This document shows positions 33,975-43,848 of a stretch of DNA of 64,000 nucleotides, piece by piece. This stretch comes from an uncultured Bradyrhizobium sp. (GTDB lineage Bacteria > Pseudomonadota > Alphaproteobacteria > Rhizobiales > Xanthobacteraceae). The stretch is taken from assembly GCF_936928535.1 (NCBI RefSeq), contig NZ_CAKZHY010000055.1, positions 1 through 64,000 on the forward strand. Direction: 5' to 3'. The notes beneath the pieces are model-generated. The model made no database searches. It was not told the origin of the DNA and worked only from the letters and a program-made list of their open reading frames with translations. Within the stretch, counting starts at the first letter, position 1. The number at the start of each line of letters is the position of its first letter. A program made the position numbers and the translations under genes.

Positions 33975-35474
33975 GTGAATGGGGTGCTAGAACGGCACGG
34001 ACGAGGTGATGACCGCCGCCTGCGGGCTGCGCCGGCCGTGCTTTGCCTGCTGCTCGGCACGGGCCTGGCCGGTTGCGGCGACATGGGCCGGTTCCAGACC
34101 GCCGCGACCCCGGCAACGGTGGCGATGCCCAAGCCCAAGCCGGCCGTGGCCCAGACAGCCGCCACCGAAAAGGAACACGAGCGCATCCTGGCGAGCTACG
34201 GCGGGACCTATGACGACCCCCGGCTCGAATCACTGGTCAGCAAGACTGTCGACCGCCTCGTTGCCGCTTCCGATCGCCCTGATCAGGGCTACAAGGTCAC
34301 CATCCTCAATTCCGGCGCGGTCAATGCCTTCGCGCTGCCGAACGGCCAGCTCTATGTGACCCGCGGCCTGCTCGCGCTGGCCAGCGATACCTCGGAATTG
34401 TCCTCCGTGCTCAGCCACGAGATGGCGCATGTGCTGTCCAAGCACGCCGCGATGCGTGAGGACCAGGCCCGCCAGGCCGCGATCGTGACCCGTGTCGTCA
34501 CCGACATGAGCAACGACCCTGACCTGACCGCGCTCGCGCTCGCCAAGACCAAGCTCACCATGGCGAGCTTTTCGCGCAACCAGGAATTCGAGGCTGACGG
34601 CATTGGCGTCGGCATCTCCGCCAAGGCCCATTTCGATCCCTATGGTGCCGCCCGCTTCCTCTCTGCAATGGAACGCAATGCCGAGCTGAAGGCCGGCAAG
34701 AGCTCGCTGGATCCGCGCGCGCAGGATTTCACCTCGTCGCATCCGGCGACGCCCGAGCGGGTGCAGAATGCGCAGACCATCGCGCGGCAATATGCGGCGC
34801 CCGAAGACACCGAGCGCGACCGCGAGAGCTATCTCGCCGCGATCGACAACCTCGTCTATGGCGAGGACCCCAGCGAGGGCTTTGTCCGTGGCCGCAGATT
34901 CCTGCACCCGAAGCTGGGCTTCACCTTCCAGGCGCCTGATAACTTTACGCTCGACAACACCGCGCAGGCGGTGATCGGCGTGCGCGAGGGTGGCTCGCAG
35001 GCGATGCGGTTCGATGTCGTGCGCGTGCCGGCCGAGCAGTCGCTCGGCGACTACCTCAATTCGGGCTGGATGGAAGGCGTCGAGAAGGCCTCTACCGAAG
35101 ACCTCACCATCAACGGATTTCCGGCCGCGTCCGCCACCGCCAAGGGCGACCAGTGGCAGTTCAAGGTCTATGCGCTGCGCTTCGGCAGCGACGTTTACCG
35201 CTTCATCTTCGCCACCCGGCAGAAATCGACCGAGAGCGAGCGCAATGCGCGCGAGACCGTCAATTCGTTCCGCCGCCTGACGCTCGAGGAAATCCAGGCC
35301 GCGCGTCCGCTGCGCATCAAGGTGATCACCGTGCAGCCCGGCGACACCGTGGAATCGCTGTCCCACCGCATGGCCGGCGTCGATCACCCGGCCGAACGCT
35401 TCCGCGTGCTGAACGGGCTCGACCGCAACGCGCAAGTGAAGGTGCGCGACCGCGTGAAGATCGTGACGGATTGA
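33975..35474 (+). CDS. M48-family zinc metallopeptidase lipoprotein with C-terminal LysM-like domain
   Basis: A 499-residue lipoprotein starting GTG 33975. The lipobox LAGC (Cys near residue 35) follows a hydrophobic stretch. The peptidase domain has LSSVLSHEMAHVLSKH with the HExxH zinc motif (about 148-152) and NQEFEADGIGVGISAKA with the third ligand Glu (about 205). The C-terminus carries IKVITVQPGDTVESLSHRMA, then RFRVLNGLDRNAQVKVRDRVK, a LysM-like fold for peptidoglycan binding. It resembles BepA/LoiP-type outer-membrane quality-control proteases. Probably in an operon with the preceding nuclease-fold gene. Confidence 0.87.
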   Translation: MNGVLERHGRGDDRRLRAAPAVLCLLLGTGLAGCGDMGRFQTAATPATVAMPKPKPAVAQTAATEKEHERILASYGGTYDDPRLESLVSKTVDRLVAASDRPDQGYKVTILNSGAVNAFALPNGQLYVTRGLLALASDTSELSSVLSHEMAHVLSKHAAMREDQARQAAIVTRVVTDMSNDPDLTALALAKTKLTMASFSRNQEFEADGIGVGISAKAHFDPYGAARFLSAMERNAELKAGKSSLDPRAQDFTSSHPATPERVQNAQTIARQYAAPEDTERDRESYLAAIDNLVYGEDPSEGFVRGRRFLHPKLGFTFQAPDNFTLDNTAQAVIGVREGGSQAMRFDVVRVPAEQSLGDYLNSGWMEGVEKASTEDLTINGFPAASATAKGDQWQFKVYALRFGSDVYRFIFATRQKSTESERNARETVNSFRRLTLEEIQAARPLRIKVITVQPGDTVESLSHRMAGVDHPAERFRVLNGLDRNAQVKVRDRVKIVTD

Positions 35475-35478
35475 GGCG

Positions 35479-35877
35479 CTACTTCGCCTTCTCCTTCAGA
35501 TACGCGATGATATCGGCGCGATCCTGCGCATCCGGCACGTCGAAGAACATCTTGGTTTCCGGCACCATGGCCTGCGGCCCGGTCAGCCATTTGTCGAGAT
35601 TTTCCTCGGTCCAGACGATCCCGGAGTTCTTCAGATCGGGCGAGTAATCGTAGCCGGCGACGCTGCCTGCCTTGCGGCCGACCACACCCTTGTGCATCGG
35701 CCCGACGCCGTTCTCGTTGATCGAGTGGCAGTCTGCGCAGCCCTTGTAGAGCGTCTGGCCGCGCGCGGCATTGCCGGTGGCGCCGGCGGGCCCGGCGGCG
35801 CATAGCGCAATCACGATGATCGCCAGGACCAGGCTTGTCGTGGTTCGTGGGGGGACGGAAATTGACCGAACGTTCAT
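35479..35877 (-). CDS. Class I cytochrome c
   Basis: A 132-residue periplasmic cytochrome. A signal or anchor helix spans residues about 12-34 (TTTSLVLAIIVIALCAAGPAGA). The haem motif is CADCH (47-51); the distal Met is in MVPETKMFFDV (near 108). The overall pattern (RGQTLYKGCADCH, GVVGRKAGSVAGYDYSPDLKNSG, WLTGPQAMVPETKMFF) matches the mitochondrial-type/CycM-like c-type cytochromes. ATG 35877 has GGGGACGG-type purines further upstream only. It converges on the M48 gene and follows the MFS gene; electron partner unknown. Confidence 0.85.
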   Translation of the reverse strand: MNVRSISVPPRTTTSLVLAIIVIALCAAGPAGATGNAARGQTLYKGCADCHSINENGVGPMHKGVVGRKAGSVAGYDYSPDLKNSGIVWTEENLDKWLTGPQAMVPETKMFFDVPDAQDRADIIAYLKEKAK

Positions 35878-35932
35878 GTGAGCTCCTGTTTGCGGCAGCA
35901 AACAGGATCGCCCGGCCCGAAGTTTATTCCCG

Positions 35933-37270
35933 TCAGTTCGGCGATCCGCCCGCGTCCATGTCGCCCGCCTCGCGCTGGCCGCTGAGCCAGAGCGCCAGCA
36001 GGGTCCAGAACGCGCCCGAAAGCAGGTAGGCACCCGAGGCGATGACGCCAAGATTGGTGGCGAGCAGCAGCGCGACCAGCGGCGCGAAGCCGGCGCCGAA
36101 CAGCCAGGCCATGTCCGAAGTCAGGGCGGAGGCCGTGTAGCGGTACATCTGCTTGAAGTTCGAGGCGATCGCGCCCGAGGACTGGCCGAAAGAGAGGCCG
36201 AGCAGGATGAAGCCGATTACCATGTAGATGGTCTCGCCGAACGCGCCGGCATCGAGCAGCTGCGGGGCGAAGCCGCTGTAGATCGCGATCGCGATCGCCG
36301 ATCCCATCAGCAGCGATTTGCGGCCGACCCGGTCGGCGATGATCCCTGAGGCGACGATCGCAGCAACGCCGAATACGGCGGCGACGATCTCGATGATCAG
36401 GAAGCGCACCGGGCTTTCGCGGGTGAACAGGAACACCCAGGACAACGGGAACACCGTGACCATGTGAAACAGCGCAAAGCTTGCCAGCGGCGCGAAGGCG
36501 CCGAGCATGATGTTGTGGCCTTCGCGCGCAACCGTGTCGGAGATGCGCGAGGGCTGCAATTCGCGGGTCTCGAACAGCGAGGCATATTCTTCCGTCGTCA
36601 CCATGCGCAGGCGCGCGAACAGCGCCACGACGTTGATGGCGAAGGCAACGAAGAACGGATAACGCCAGCCCCAGTCGAAGAAATCTTCGGCCGAGAGGTT
36701 GCCGGCGAAATAGGCGAACAGCGCGCTCGCCACGATCAGCCCGAGCGGGGCGCCGAGCTGCGGCACCATTGCGTACCAGCCGCGCTTGGAGGCCGGCGCG
36801 TTCAACGCCAGCAGCGAGGCCATGCCGTCCCAGGCGCCGCCCCAGGCCAGACCCTGCGCGAGACGCGCCAGCGCCAGCAGCCAGATCGCGGCAACGCCGA
36901 TCTCGGAATAGCCGGGCAGGAACGCCAGCGCCACGGTGGCGGTGCCGAGCAGGAACAGCGCCGAGACCAGCTTGGCGGTCTTGCCGTATTCGCGATCGAC
37001 GGTCATGAAAATGACGGTCCCGATCGGCCGCGCGACGAAAGCCAGCGCGAAGATCATGAAGGAATAGAGCGTGCCGGTCAGCTCGCTCGTGAACGGGAAC
37101 ACCAGGCGCGGGAACACGATCACCGAGGCGATCGCGTAGACGAAGAAGTCGAAGAACTCCGAGGTGCGGCCGATGATGACGCCGATGGCGATCTCGCCGG
37201 GACTGGCCTGGTCGTGGCCGTGCTCGCCCGAGTGGATATCCGCCATTGCGGGGGTCTGTGCCGTCGCCAT
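35933..37270 (-). CDS. MFS transporter (metabolite:H+ symporter family)
   Basis: A 445-residue membrane protein with about 12 hydrophobic helices. IGVIIGRTSEFFDFFVYAI opens helix 1; VARPIGTVIFMTVDREYGKTAKL holds the loop 2-3 motif of the major facilitator superfamily; LARLAQGLAWGGAWDGMASL is helix 4; ADRVGRKSLLMGSAIAI is the repeated motif in the second half. This is the ProP/ShiA/KgtP-like group that moves organic acids or osmolytes with protons. ATG 37270 has AAGGG upstream. It is divergent from cyoA with a strong palindrome between them, so it may be co-regulated with the oxidase. Substrate unknown. Confidence 0.85.
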   Translation of the reverse strand: MATAQTPAMADIHSGEHGHDQASPGEIAIGVIIGRTSEFFDFFVYAIASVIVFPRLVFPFTSELTGTLYSFMIFALAFVARPIGTVIFMTVDREYGKTAKLVSALFLLGTATVALAFLPGYSEIGVAAIWLLALARLAQGLAWGGAWDGMASLLALNAPASKRGWYAMVPQLGAPLGLIVASALFAYFAGNLSAEDFFDWGWRYPFFVAFAINVVALFARLRMVTTEEYASLFETRELQPSRISDTVAREGHNIMLGAFAPLASFALFHMVTVFPLSWVFLFTRESPVRFLIIEIVAAVFGVAAIVASGIIADRVGRKSLLMGSAIAIAIYSGFAPQLLDAGAFGETIYMVIGFILLGLSFGQSSGAIASNFKQMYRYTASALTSDMAWLFGAGFAPLVALLLATNLGVIASGAYLLSGAFWTLLALWLSGQREAGDMDAGGSPN

Positions 37271-37362
37271 GCGTTAAGCCCTTAACGTCCTGAAAACCAA
37301 AGCCGACCGCCCGGCGGACGCCAGGCAAGCTACCCCTGTTTGACCTAGCCTCCCGCAGTGCA

Positions 37363-37385
37363 ACATTGGACAAATTGTCCAATGT
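37363..37385. promoter_or_regulatory. Perfect 23-bp palindrome between the MFS gene and cyoA
   Basis: Two perfect 11-base arms, ACATTGGACAA and TTGTCCAATGT, around a single A. It lies 68 bases before the GTG start of cyoA and 93 bases from the MFS start. Length and symmetry fit a dimeric repressor site. It is not a FixK/Fnr box (no TTGA-N6-TCAA). Regulator not identified. Confidence 0.7.
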
Positions 37386-37452
37386 CCGGATTGCTGCGCC
37401 GCAGCTACCCCTTGGCCCCGCAAAGGAAACTCATTCTCATAAGGCTCGGCCC

Positions 37453-38613
37453 GTGTCCCGTCTCAAGATCCTGGCGCTGCTACCCCTGGCCGCCGCGCTC
37501 AGCGGCTGCAACTACGTCGTGCTGGCGCCAGCCGGCGATATCGCGGCGCAACAGCGCGACCTCGTCATCATCTCCACCATCCTGATGCTCCTGATCGTCG
37601 TCCCCGTGATGGCGCTGACGGTGCTGTTCGCCTGGCGCTACCGCCAGTCCAACACATCCGCCCGCTACGAGCCGGATTGGGACCACTCGACCAAGCTCGA
37701 GCTGGTGATCTGGTCGGCGCCGCTGCTGATCATCGTTTGCCTGGGCGCGCTGACCTGGATGGGCACGCATCTGCTCGACCCCTATCGCAACATCGGCCGC
37801 ATCCATGCGGAGCGCGCCGTGGACCAGTCCAAGGCTCCGCTCGACGTCGATGTCGTCGCGCTCGACTGGAAGTGGCTCTTCATCTACCCCGACTACGGCA
37901 TCGCCACCGTCAACGAGCTCGCAGCGCCTGTTGACCGCCCGATCAACTTCCACATCACCGCGTCCTCGGTGATGAACTCGTTCTACATTCCCGCACTCGC
38001 CGGACAGATCTATGCGATGCCGGGCATGGAGACATCGCTCCATGCCGTGATCAACCACGCCGGCACTTACAGAGGCTTTTCCGCGAACTACAGCGGCGCC
38101 GGCTTCTCCGGCATGCACTTCAACTTCCATGGCCTCGACGACAAGGGATTTGATAGCTGGGTAGCGCAGGCCAAGTCTGCCCGCGGCTCGCTCGGCCGCG
38201 CCGAGTATCTCCAGCTCGAGAAGCCCAGCGAGAACGAGCCGGTGCGCCGTTGGGGCACGGTCGATTCCGATCTCTACCGCCTGATCCTCAACATGTGCGT
38301 CGAGACCGGCAAGATGTGCCAGAGCGAGATGATGGCGATCGACGCCAAGGGCGGCAATGGCCATGAGGGCCTGAACAACACCCTGCCGCTGTCCTACGAC
38401 AAGTACGCCCGCCGCGGCACCGTGCTTGGTCCCGAACCGACCTTCGTCGTCGGCACCTGCACGCCGGATGCACCGCAAGGCCAGACCACAGCCGCGATCA
38501 AGGCACCCCTCGACACCGCGCCGCTCCTCGGAGCCGGCCTGAAGCGGCCGACCTTCGCGCCGCTGAAGTCCTCGTCCTTCTTCCTGGGACAGCGTCCCAA
38601 ATCAGACTCCTGA
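37453..38613 (+). CDS. cyoA: Cytochrome o ubiquinol oxidase subunit II
   Basis: A 386-residue lipoprotein subunit. [21 protein letters not shown] has a lipobox (Cys near residue 18); two helices follow ([23 protein letters not shown] and the [21 protein letters not shown] region). The periplasmic cupredoxin domain shows [20 protein letters not shown] and [20 protein letters not shown]. The CuA cysteines are absent, as expected for a quinol rather than cytochrome c oxidase. GTG 37453 has AAGG 8 bases upstream; the frame opens earlier but the lipobox supports this start. At 386 residues it has a longer C-terminal tail than E. coli CyoA (315). First gene of cyoABCD. Confidence 0.93.
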   Translation: MSRLKILALLPLAAALSGCNYVVLAPAGDIAAQQRDLVIISTILMLLIVVPVMALTVLFAWRYRQSNTSARYEPDWDHSTKLELVIWSAPLLIIVCLGALTWMGTHLLDPYRNIGRIHAERAVDQSKAPLDVDVVALDWKWLFIYPDYGIATVNELAAPVDRPINFHITASSVMNSFYIPALAGQIYAMPGMETSLHAVINHAGTYRGFSANYSGAGFSGMHFNFHGLDDKGFDSWVAQAKSARGSLGRAEYLQLEKPSENEPVRRWGTVDSDLYRLILNMCVETGKMCQSEMMAIDAKGGNGHEGLNNTLPLSYDKYARRGTVLGPEPTFVVGTCTPDAPQGQTTAAIKAPLDTAPLLGAGLKRPTFAPLKSSSFFLGQRPKSDS

Positions 38614-38638
38614 AGTCAGACTCGTAAAGAGATCCAGC

Positions 38639-40636
38639 ATGTCTCCTGATCTTCTCAAGTTCATCTTCGGCCGTCTCGGCATCGATTCGCTGCCGCTGCA
38701 CGAGCCGATCTTGGTCGGCACCTTCATCATGGTTGCGCTCGGCGGCATCACTTTGCTTGCCGGCGTTACTTACTTCCGCCTCTGGGGCTATCTGTGGCGC
38801 GAATGGTTCACCACCGTCGACCACAAGCGCATCGGCGTCATGTACATGATCCTCGGCATCGTGATGCTGCTGCGTGGCTTCGCCGACGCACTGATGATGC
38901 GCGCGCAGCAGGCGATGGCCTTCAACGGCTCGGAAGGCTTTCTGCCGGCCCATCACTACGACCAGGTCTTCACCGCCCACGGCGTGATCATGATCTTCTT
39001 CGTGGCGATGCCGCTGGTGACGGGCCTGATGAACTTCGTTGTGCCGCTGCAGATCGGCGCGCGCGACGTGTCGTTCCCATTCCTGAACAATTTCAGCTTC
39101 TGGATGACGGTCGGCGGCGCGGTGCTGGTGATGCTATCTCTGTTCATTGGCGAATTCGCCCGCACCGGCTGGCTGGCCTATCCGCCACTGTCCAACATCG
39201 GTTACAGTCCAGACGTCGGTGTCGACTACTACATATGGGGATTGCAGGTCGCCGGCGTCGGAACGACCTTGTCCGGCATCAACCTGATCTGCACCATCGT
39301 CAAGCTGCGCTGCCCCGGCATGACGATGATGCGGATGCCGGTGTTCACCTGGACCTCGCTCTGCACCAACATCCTGATCGTCGCCTCCTTCCCCGTCCTG
39401 ACCGTCGTGCTCGCGCTGCTCTCGCTCGATCGCTACGTCGGCACCAACTTCTTCACGAACGACTTCGGCGGCAGCCCGATGATGTACGTGAACCTGATCT
39501 GGATCTGGGGTCACCCTGAAGTCTACATCCTGGTTCTCCCGGCCTTCGGCATCTTCTCCGAAGTCACCTCGACGTTCTCCGGCAAGCGCCTGTTCGGCTA
39601 CACCTCGATGGTCTACGCCACGGTCGTCATCACCATCCTGTCGTACCTGGTCTGGCTGCACCACTTCTTCACGATGGGCTCGGGCGCCAGCGTCAACTCG
39701 TTCTTCGGCATCACCACGATGATCATCTCGATCCCGACGGGCGCGAAGATGTTCAACTGGCTGTTCACGATGTATCGCGGCCGCATCCGCTACGAGCTGC
39801 CGATGATGTGGACGATCGCCTTCATGCTGACCTTCGTGATCGGCGGCATGACCGGCGTGCTGCTGGCGGTGCCGCCGGCCGACTTCGTGCTGCACAACAG
39901 CCTGTTCCTGATCGCGCACTTCCACAACGTGATCATCGGCGGCGTGGTGTTCGGCGCATTCGCCGGCATCAACTACTGGTTCCCGAAGGCGTTTGGCTTC
40001 AGGCTCGATCCGTTCTGGGGCAAGTGCTCGTTCTGGTTCTGGGTCACCGGCTTCTACATGGCCTTCATGCCGCTCTATGTGCTCGGCCTGATGGGTGTGA
40101 CCCGCCGCCTGCGCGTGTTCGACGATCCCTCGCTCCAGATCTGGTTCGTCATCGCCGCAATCGGCGCCGTCCTGGTCTTCCTCGGCATCCTCTCGATGCT
40201 GATGCAGTTCGCGGTCTCCTTCCTCAAGCGCGAGCAGCTCAAGGACGTCACCGGCGATCCCTGGGACGCACGCACGCTGGAATGGGCGACCTCCTCGCCG
40301 CCGCCCGACTACAACTTCGCCTTCACTCCCGTCGTTCACGACAATGACGCGTGGTGGGACATGAAGAAGCGTGGCTACCAGCGTCCGCTCCTGGGATTCA
40401 AGGCGATCCACATGCCCAGCAGCACCGGCACCGGTATCATCCTCGCCGGCTTGGCTACCGCGATGGGGTTCGGTCTGATCTGGTACATCTGGTGGCTGGC
40501 CGCCTTGAGCTTCATCGCGATGCTCGCCGTCGGGATCGGTCACACCTTCAACTATCACCGCGACTTCGACATTCCGGCTGACGACGTCATCCGGACCGAG
40601 GATGCGCGCACCAAACTGCTCGCCGGAGCCAAGTAA
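38639..40636 (+). CDS. cyoB: Cytochrome o ubiquinol oxidase subunit I
   Basis: A 665-residue haem-copper oxidase catalytic subunit with about 15 helices. [19 protein letters not shown] carries the low-spin haem His; [20 protein letters not shown] the CuB His and the cross-linked Tyr; HHFFTMGSG the two further CuB His; [18 protein letters not shown] the haem ligands. Length equals E. coli CyoB. It oxidises ubiquinol and reduces O2 to water while pumping protons. ATG 38639 lies 25 bases after cyoA; cyoC starts at the base after its stop. Confidence 0.97.
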   Translation: MSPDLLKFIFGRLGIDSLPLHEPILVGTFIMVALGGITLLAGVTYFRLWGYLWREWFTTVDHKRIGVMYMILGIVMLLRGFADALMMRAQQAMAFNGSEGFLPAHHYDQVFTAHGVIMIFFVAMPLVTGLMNFVVPLQIGARDVSFPFLNNFSFWMTVGGAVLVMLSLFIGEFARTGWLAYPPLSNIGYSPDVGVDYYIWGLQVAGVGTTLSGINLICTIVKLRCPGMTMMRMPVFTWTSLCTNILIVASFPVLTVVLALLSLDRYVGTNFFTNDFGGSPMMYVNLIWIWGHPEVYILVLPAFGIFSEVTSTFSGKRLFGYTSMVYATVVITILSYLVWLHHFFTMGSGASVNSFFGITTMIISIPTGAKMFNWLFTMYRGRIRYELPMMWTIAFMLTFVIGGMTGVLLAVPPADFVLHNSLFLIAHFHNVIIGGVVFGAFAGINYWFPKAFGFRLDPFWGKCSFWFWVTGFYMAFMPLYVLGLMGVTRRLRVFDDPSLQIWFVIAAIGAVLVFLGILSMLMQFAVSFLKREQLKDVTGDPWDARTLEWATSSPPPDYNFAFTPVVHDNDAWWDMKKRGYQRPLLGFKAIHMPSSTGTGIILAGLATAMGFGLIWYIWWLAALSFIAMLAVGIGHTFNYHRDFDIPADDVIRTEDARTKLLAGAK

Positions 40637-41266
40637 ATGACTGTCGCTGTCAACCCCACCCAAACCGGCGAGCCGGTCTTCTATCTCGCCGACGAACATC
40701 CGCATCCGGAAGGCTACAGCACCTCGCTCGGCTTCTGGATCTACCTGATGAGCGATTGTCTCATCTTCGCAATGCTGTTCGCCGCCTTCGGCGTGCTCGG
40801 CGCCAACTACGCCGCCGGGCCCGCGCCGAAGGACCTGTTCGACCTCAACCTGGTTGCGGTGAACACCTCGATGCTGCTGCTGTCATCGATCACCTACGGT
40901 TTTGCGATGCTGACGATGCAGCAGAACAAGGTCGCGCAGACGCAGATGTGGCTCCTGATCACCGGGCTGTTCGGCGCTGCCTTCATCGGCATCGAGCTCA
41001 CCGAGTTCACCCACATGATCCATGAGGGCGCGACGCCGCAGCGCAGCGCCTTCCTGTCCGCCTTCTTCACCCTGGTCGGTACCCACGGCCTGCACGTCTC
41101 CTGCGGCCTGATCTGGCTGGTGACGCTGATGATCCAGGTCTGGCGCTTCGGCCTGATCGAAGCCAACCGCCGCCGCCTGATGTGCCTGTCGATGTTCTGG
41201 CACTTCCTCGACGTGGTCTGGATCGGCGTCTTCACCTTCGTCTATCTCCTGGGAGTTCTGCGATGA
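40637..41266 (+). CDS. cyoC: Cytochrome o ubiquinol oxidase subunit III
   Basis: A 209-residue membrane protein with five helices. STSLGFWIYLMSDCLIFAML (first helix), MLLLSSITYGFAMLTMQQNK, FIGIELTEFTHMIHEGATPQ and THGLHVSCGLIWLVTLMIQV are characteristic of the short, five-helix CyoC type. The ATG immediately follows the cyoB stop (TAAATG), with GGAGCCAAG serving as ribosome site inside cyoB. It stabilises the core and proton uptake. Its stop overlaps the cyoD start. Confidence 0.95.
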   Translation: MTVAVNPTQTGEPVFYLADEHPHPEGYSTSLGFWIYLMSDCLIFAMLFAAFGVLGANYAAGPAPKDLFDLNLVAVNTSMLLLSSITYGFAMLTMQQNKVAQTQMWLLITGLFGAAFIGIELTEFTHMIHEGATPQRSAFLSAFFTLVGTHGLHVSCGLIWLVTLMIQVWRFGLIEANRRRLMCLSMFWHFLDVVWIGVFTFVYLLGVLR

Positions 41267-41643
41267 GCACCGATAGCCACGCCGCCCACGCCGGCGACCA
41301 TCACCTCGACGACGGCCACGCCCACAGCACGTTCTCGGGCTACATGCTCGGCTTCGTGCTCTCGGTGGTGCTGACCGCGATCCCGTTCTGGCTGGTGATG
41401 AGCGGCACGCTGCCGAGCAAGCAGATCACCGCGCTGGTCATCATGGCCTTCGCGGTCGTGCAGATCGTCGTGCATATGATCTACTTCCTGCACATGAGCC
41501 CGAAGTCCGAGAACGGGTGGAGCATGATGGCGCTGATCTTCACCATCGTGATGGTGGTGATCGCGCTATCAGGTTCGCTGTGGGTGATGAACCACCTCAA
41601 CAGCAACATGATGCCGATTCACGAGATGACGGGAATGAAGTGA
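41263..41643 (+). CDS. cyoD: Cytochrome o ubiquinol oxidase subunit IV
   Basis: A 126-residue subunit with three helices (YMLGFVLSVVLTAIPFWLVM, ALVIMAFAVVQIVVHMIYFL, MMALIFTIVMVVIALSGSLW), the Cyo/Qox subunit IV pattern. The N-terminus is rich in His and Asp (SHAAHAGDHHLDDGHAHS), more so than in E. coli CyoD, and might bind metal; that is speculation. The ATG overlaps the cyoC stop (ATGA), indicating translational coupling. The next gene, SURF1, overlaps its stop (GTGA). Confidence 0.93.
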   Translation: MSTDSHAAHAGDHHLDDGHAHSTFSGYMLGFVLSVVLTAIPFWLVMSGTLPSKQITALVIMAFAVVQIVVHMIYFLHMSPKSENGWSMMALIFTIVMVVIALSGSLWVMNHLNSNMMPIHEMTGMK

Positions 41644-42491
41644 GCGATCCCGTGAGACAAGAGGATGCCGAAGCGCGCAGTCCCGCAAGGGCCGCGCCTC
41701 CACGCCTCTGGCTCACGCTTCTCTCGCTGACTGCGTTCGTCGTTCTGATGGCCCTCGGCGTCTGGCAGGTCGAGCGTCGCACCTGGAAGCTGGCACTGAT
41801 CGACCGCGTCGAGCAACGCGTTCATGCGCCGGCGCAGCCGATCCCCTCGCCGGCTTCGTGGCCGACGATCACCGCCGCAAACGACGAATACCGGCATATC
41901 GGCGTCTCCGGCCGCTTCCTGCACGACCGCGAGACACTCGTTCAGGCCGTCACCGAGGAAGGTCCCGGCTATTGGGTGCTGACGCCGCTCCTGCGTGCGG
42001 ATGGCACGACTATCCTGATCAACCGCGGCTTCGTGCCGTCGGAGCGGCGTGACCCATCGACGCGCCAGGGCGGCAATCCGGACGGCCAGGTCGCGGTCAC
42101 CGGCCTCTTGCGCGTCACCGAGCCGAAGGGCGGATTCCTCAGGGACAACGTGCCCCAGCACAACCGCTGGTTTTCGCGGGATGTCGCCGCGATTGCGGCG
42201 GCCCGCGATCTCCACAATGTGGCGCCGTTTTTCATCGATGCCGACGCCGGATCACAAGAAGCTGGCGGTCCAATCGGCGGATTGACCGTGGTCCGCTTTC
42301 CCAATAACCACCTGATCTACGCGCTGACGTGGTTTGCCCTGGCTTTCATGCTGGCCGGCAGACTTTTCGTCACATTTCGCGGCGGCGGGCTGTTCCGCCG
42401 CAAACGCTTCGTCCACGAACCGGCCGGCGGCGCAAGCGCCTCCGCCCGCAGGACGGGATCAGATGCTGGAACGATCGTCGAACCGACCTGA
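41640..42491 (+). CDS. SURF1-family oxidase assembly protein (quinol-oxidase type)
   Basis: A 283-residue protein starting GTG 41640, overlapping cyoD by 4 bases. Two helices flank a periplasmic domain: LLSLTAFVVLMALGVWQVER near residues 19-38 (with the SURF1 motif LGVWQVERRTWK) and NHLIYALTWFALAFMLAGRL near 223-242. GPGYWVLTPLLRADGTTILINRGFVP in the middle and PNNHLIYALTWFALA are family signatures. SURF1 aids haem insertion into subunit I. Paracoccus has a separate copy for its quinol oxidase at the end of that operon; the position here fits that Surf1q role. No haem O synthase gene (cyoE) is seen. Confidence 0.9.
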   Translation: MSDPVRQEDAEARSPARAAPPRLWLTLLSLTAFVVLMALGVWQVERRTWKLALIDRVEQRVHAPAQPIPSPASWPTITAANDEYRHIGVSGRFLHDRETLVQAVTEEGPGYWVLTPLLRADGTTILINRGFVPSERRDPSTRQGGNPDGQVAVTGLLRVTEPKGGFLRDNVPQHNRWFSRDVAAIAAARDLHNVAPFFIDADAGSQEAGGPIGGLTVVRFPNNHLIYALTWFALAFMLAGRLFVTFRGGGLFRRKRFVHEPAGGASASARRTGSDAGTIVEPT

Positions 42492-43848
42492 CGACGGGAC
42501 TAATCTTGGCGAGCTGGCCGTCACGCTGCAATCGCAGGCGGACGCGCGCAGCGAGTTGATCGGCGCTGCCCCCACCGACGACGAAACCAACCGCAAGAAC
42601 ATGGCCCTGCTGATCCAGCTGCGCTGGACTGCCGTGGTCGGCCAGATCGTGACGATCGGCGGCGTGCATTTCTGGCTCGGCATTCCCCTGCCCCTGGAGC
42701 GCATGGGCGCGGTGATCGGCGCGCTGGTGCTGCTTAATGTCTCGAGCCTGATCTGGGTGCGCCATCGTGCCGCCATCACCAACAACGAGCTGCTGGTGGC
42801 GCTGATGCTGGATGTCGCGGCGCTGACTGCGCAGCTCTACCTCAGCGGCGGTGCCACCAATCCCTTCACCTCGCTGTTCCTGCTCCAGGTCACGCTTGGC
42901 GCTGTCCTGCTCGACGCCCGCTCGACCTGGTCGCTGGTGGCATTGAGCTGCGCGAGCTTCGTGTGGCTGACGATGGCCTACCGGCCGCTCGACCTGCCGC
43001 CGAACCCGCTGAGCGAGACCTATACGCTCACCGTGGCCGGCATGCTGCTGGGCTTCGTTCTCAATGCAGTGTTGCTGGTCGTGTTCGTCACCCGCATCAA
43101 CAGGAATTTGCGCCAGCGCGACGCACATCTGGCAGCGCTGCGCCAGCACGCTGCCGAGCAGGATCACATCGTCCGGATGGGCCTGCTCGCCTCCGGTGCC
43201 GCGCATGAGCTCGGCACGCCGCTCGCCTCGCTCTCCGTCATCCTCAGCGACTGGCGCCGCATGCCGGACCTCGCCGCCGATCAGGAGCTCGCCGAAGACC
43301 TCACGGAGATGGAAACCTCGCTGCAGCGCTGCAAAAGCATCGTGACGGGGATTTTGGTGTCGGCCGGCGAAGCGCGCGGCGAAGGATCGTCGCCGACGAC
43401 AGTCACCGCCTTTGTCACCGCGCTGGTCGAGGAATGGCGCGATGCCCGCTCGGCACGCACGCTTTATTTCACCAACACCTTCGGCGAGGACGTCGCGATC
43501 GTCTCCGACATCGCGCTGAAGCAGGTGATCTTCAACGTGCTCGACAACGCCTATGAAGTTTCGCGCGAATGGGTCGAGCTACTCGCCGAACGCGAGGGCG
43601 ATAATCTGGTGCTCTCGATCAGCGACCGCGGCCCGGGCTTCGCACCGGAAATGCTGGCGCAGCTCGGAAAACCCTATCAGTCGAGCAAGGGCCGCGCCGG
43701 AGGCGGGCTCGGCCTGTTCCTGGTGGTGAACGTGGTGCGCAAGCTGGGGGGCAGCGTCACGGCTGAGAACCACAGGAAACGTGGCGCCACCGTGCGCCTG
43801 ACCTTGCCGCTCGCCACGCTCGCGATCGGAGGCAGCTTTGACGCCTGA
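42463..43848 (+). CDS. RegB/PrrB/RoxS-like redox sensor histidine kinase
   Basis: A 461-residue kinase with six helices (residues about 45-215). The segment LSGGATNPFTSLFLLQ (about 128-143) contains the GGxxNPF ubiquinone-binding motif of RegB kinases. The H-box is MGLLASGAAHELGTPLASL (His near 248), followed by NVLDNAYEVS (N box), DRGPGFAPEML and GGGLGLFLVVNVV. The redox-active cysteine seen in RegB near the H-box was not found. ATG 42463 overlaps the SURF1 gene by 29 bases in another frame, so it belongs to the cyo operon or is coupled to it. It probably reads the quinone pool and signals to the next gene product. Confidence 0.88.
   Translation: MLERSSNRPDDGTNLGELAVTLQSQADARSELIGAAPTDDETNRKNMALLIQLRWTAVVGQIVTIGGVHFWLGIPLPLERMGAVIGALVLLNVSSLIWVRHRAAITNNELLVALMLDVAALTAQLYLSGGATNPFTSLFLLQVTLGAVLLDARSTWSLVALSCASFVWLTMAYRPLDLPPNPLSETYTLTVAGMLLGFVLNAVLLVVFVTRINRNLRQRDAHLAALRQHAAEQDHIVRMGLLASGAAHELGTPLASLSVILSDWRRMPDLAADQELAEDLTEMETSLQRCKSIVTGILVSAGEARGEGSSPTTVTAFVTALVEEWRDARSARTLYFTNTFGEDVAIVSDIALKQVIFNVLDNAYEVSREWVELLAEREGDNLVLSISDRGPGFAPEMLAQLGKPYQSSKGRAGGGLGLFLVVNVVRKLGGSVTAENHRKRGATVRLTLPLATLAIGGSFDA

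Noticed and set aside
34230..35435. 401-aa minus-strand frame opposite the M48 peptidase
   Set aside because: No motif and no ribosome site; the peptidase with HExxH is the real gene.
39134..40705. 523-aa minus-strand frame opposite cyoB
   Set aside because: His/Asp/Glu-rich shadow composition; cyoB is unambiguous.
41263..41643. His-rich CyoD N-terminus as a metal site
   Set aside because: The His/Asp run is visible, but there is no known precedent or further support, so it is mentioned only as speculation in the gene entry.
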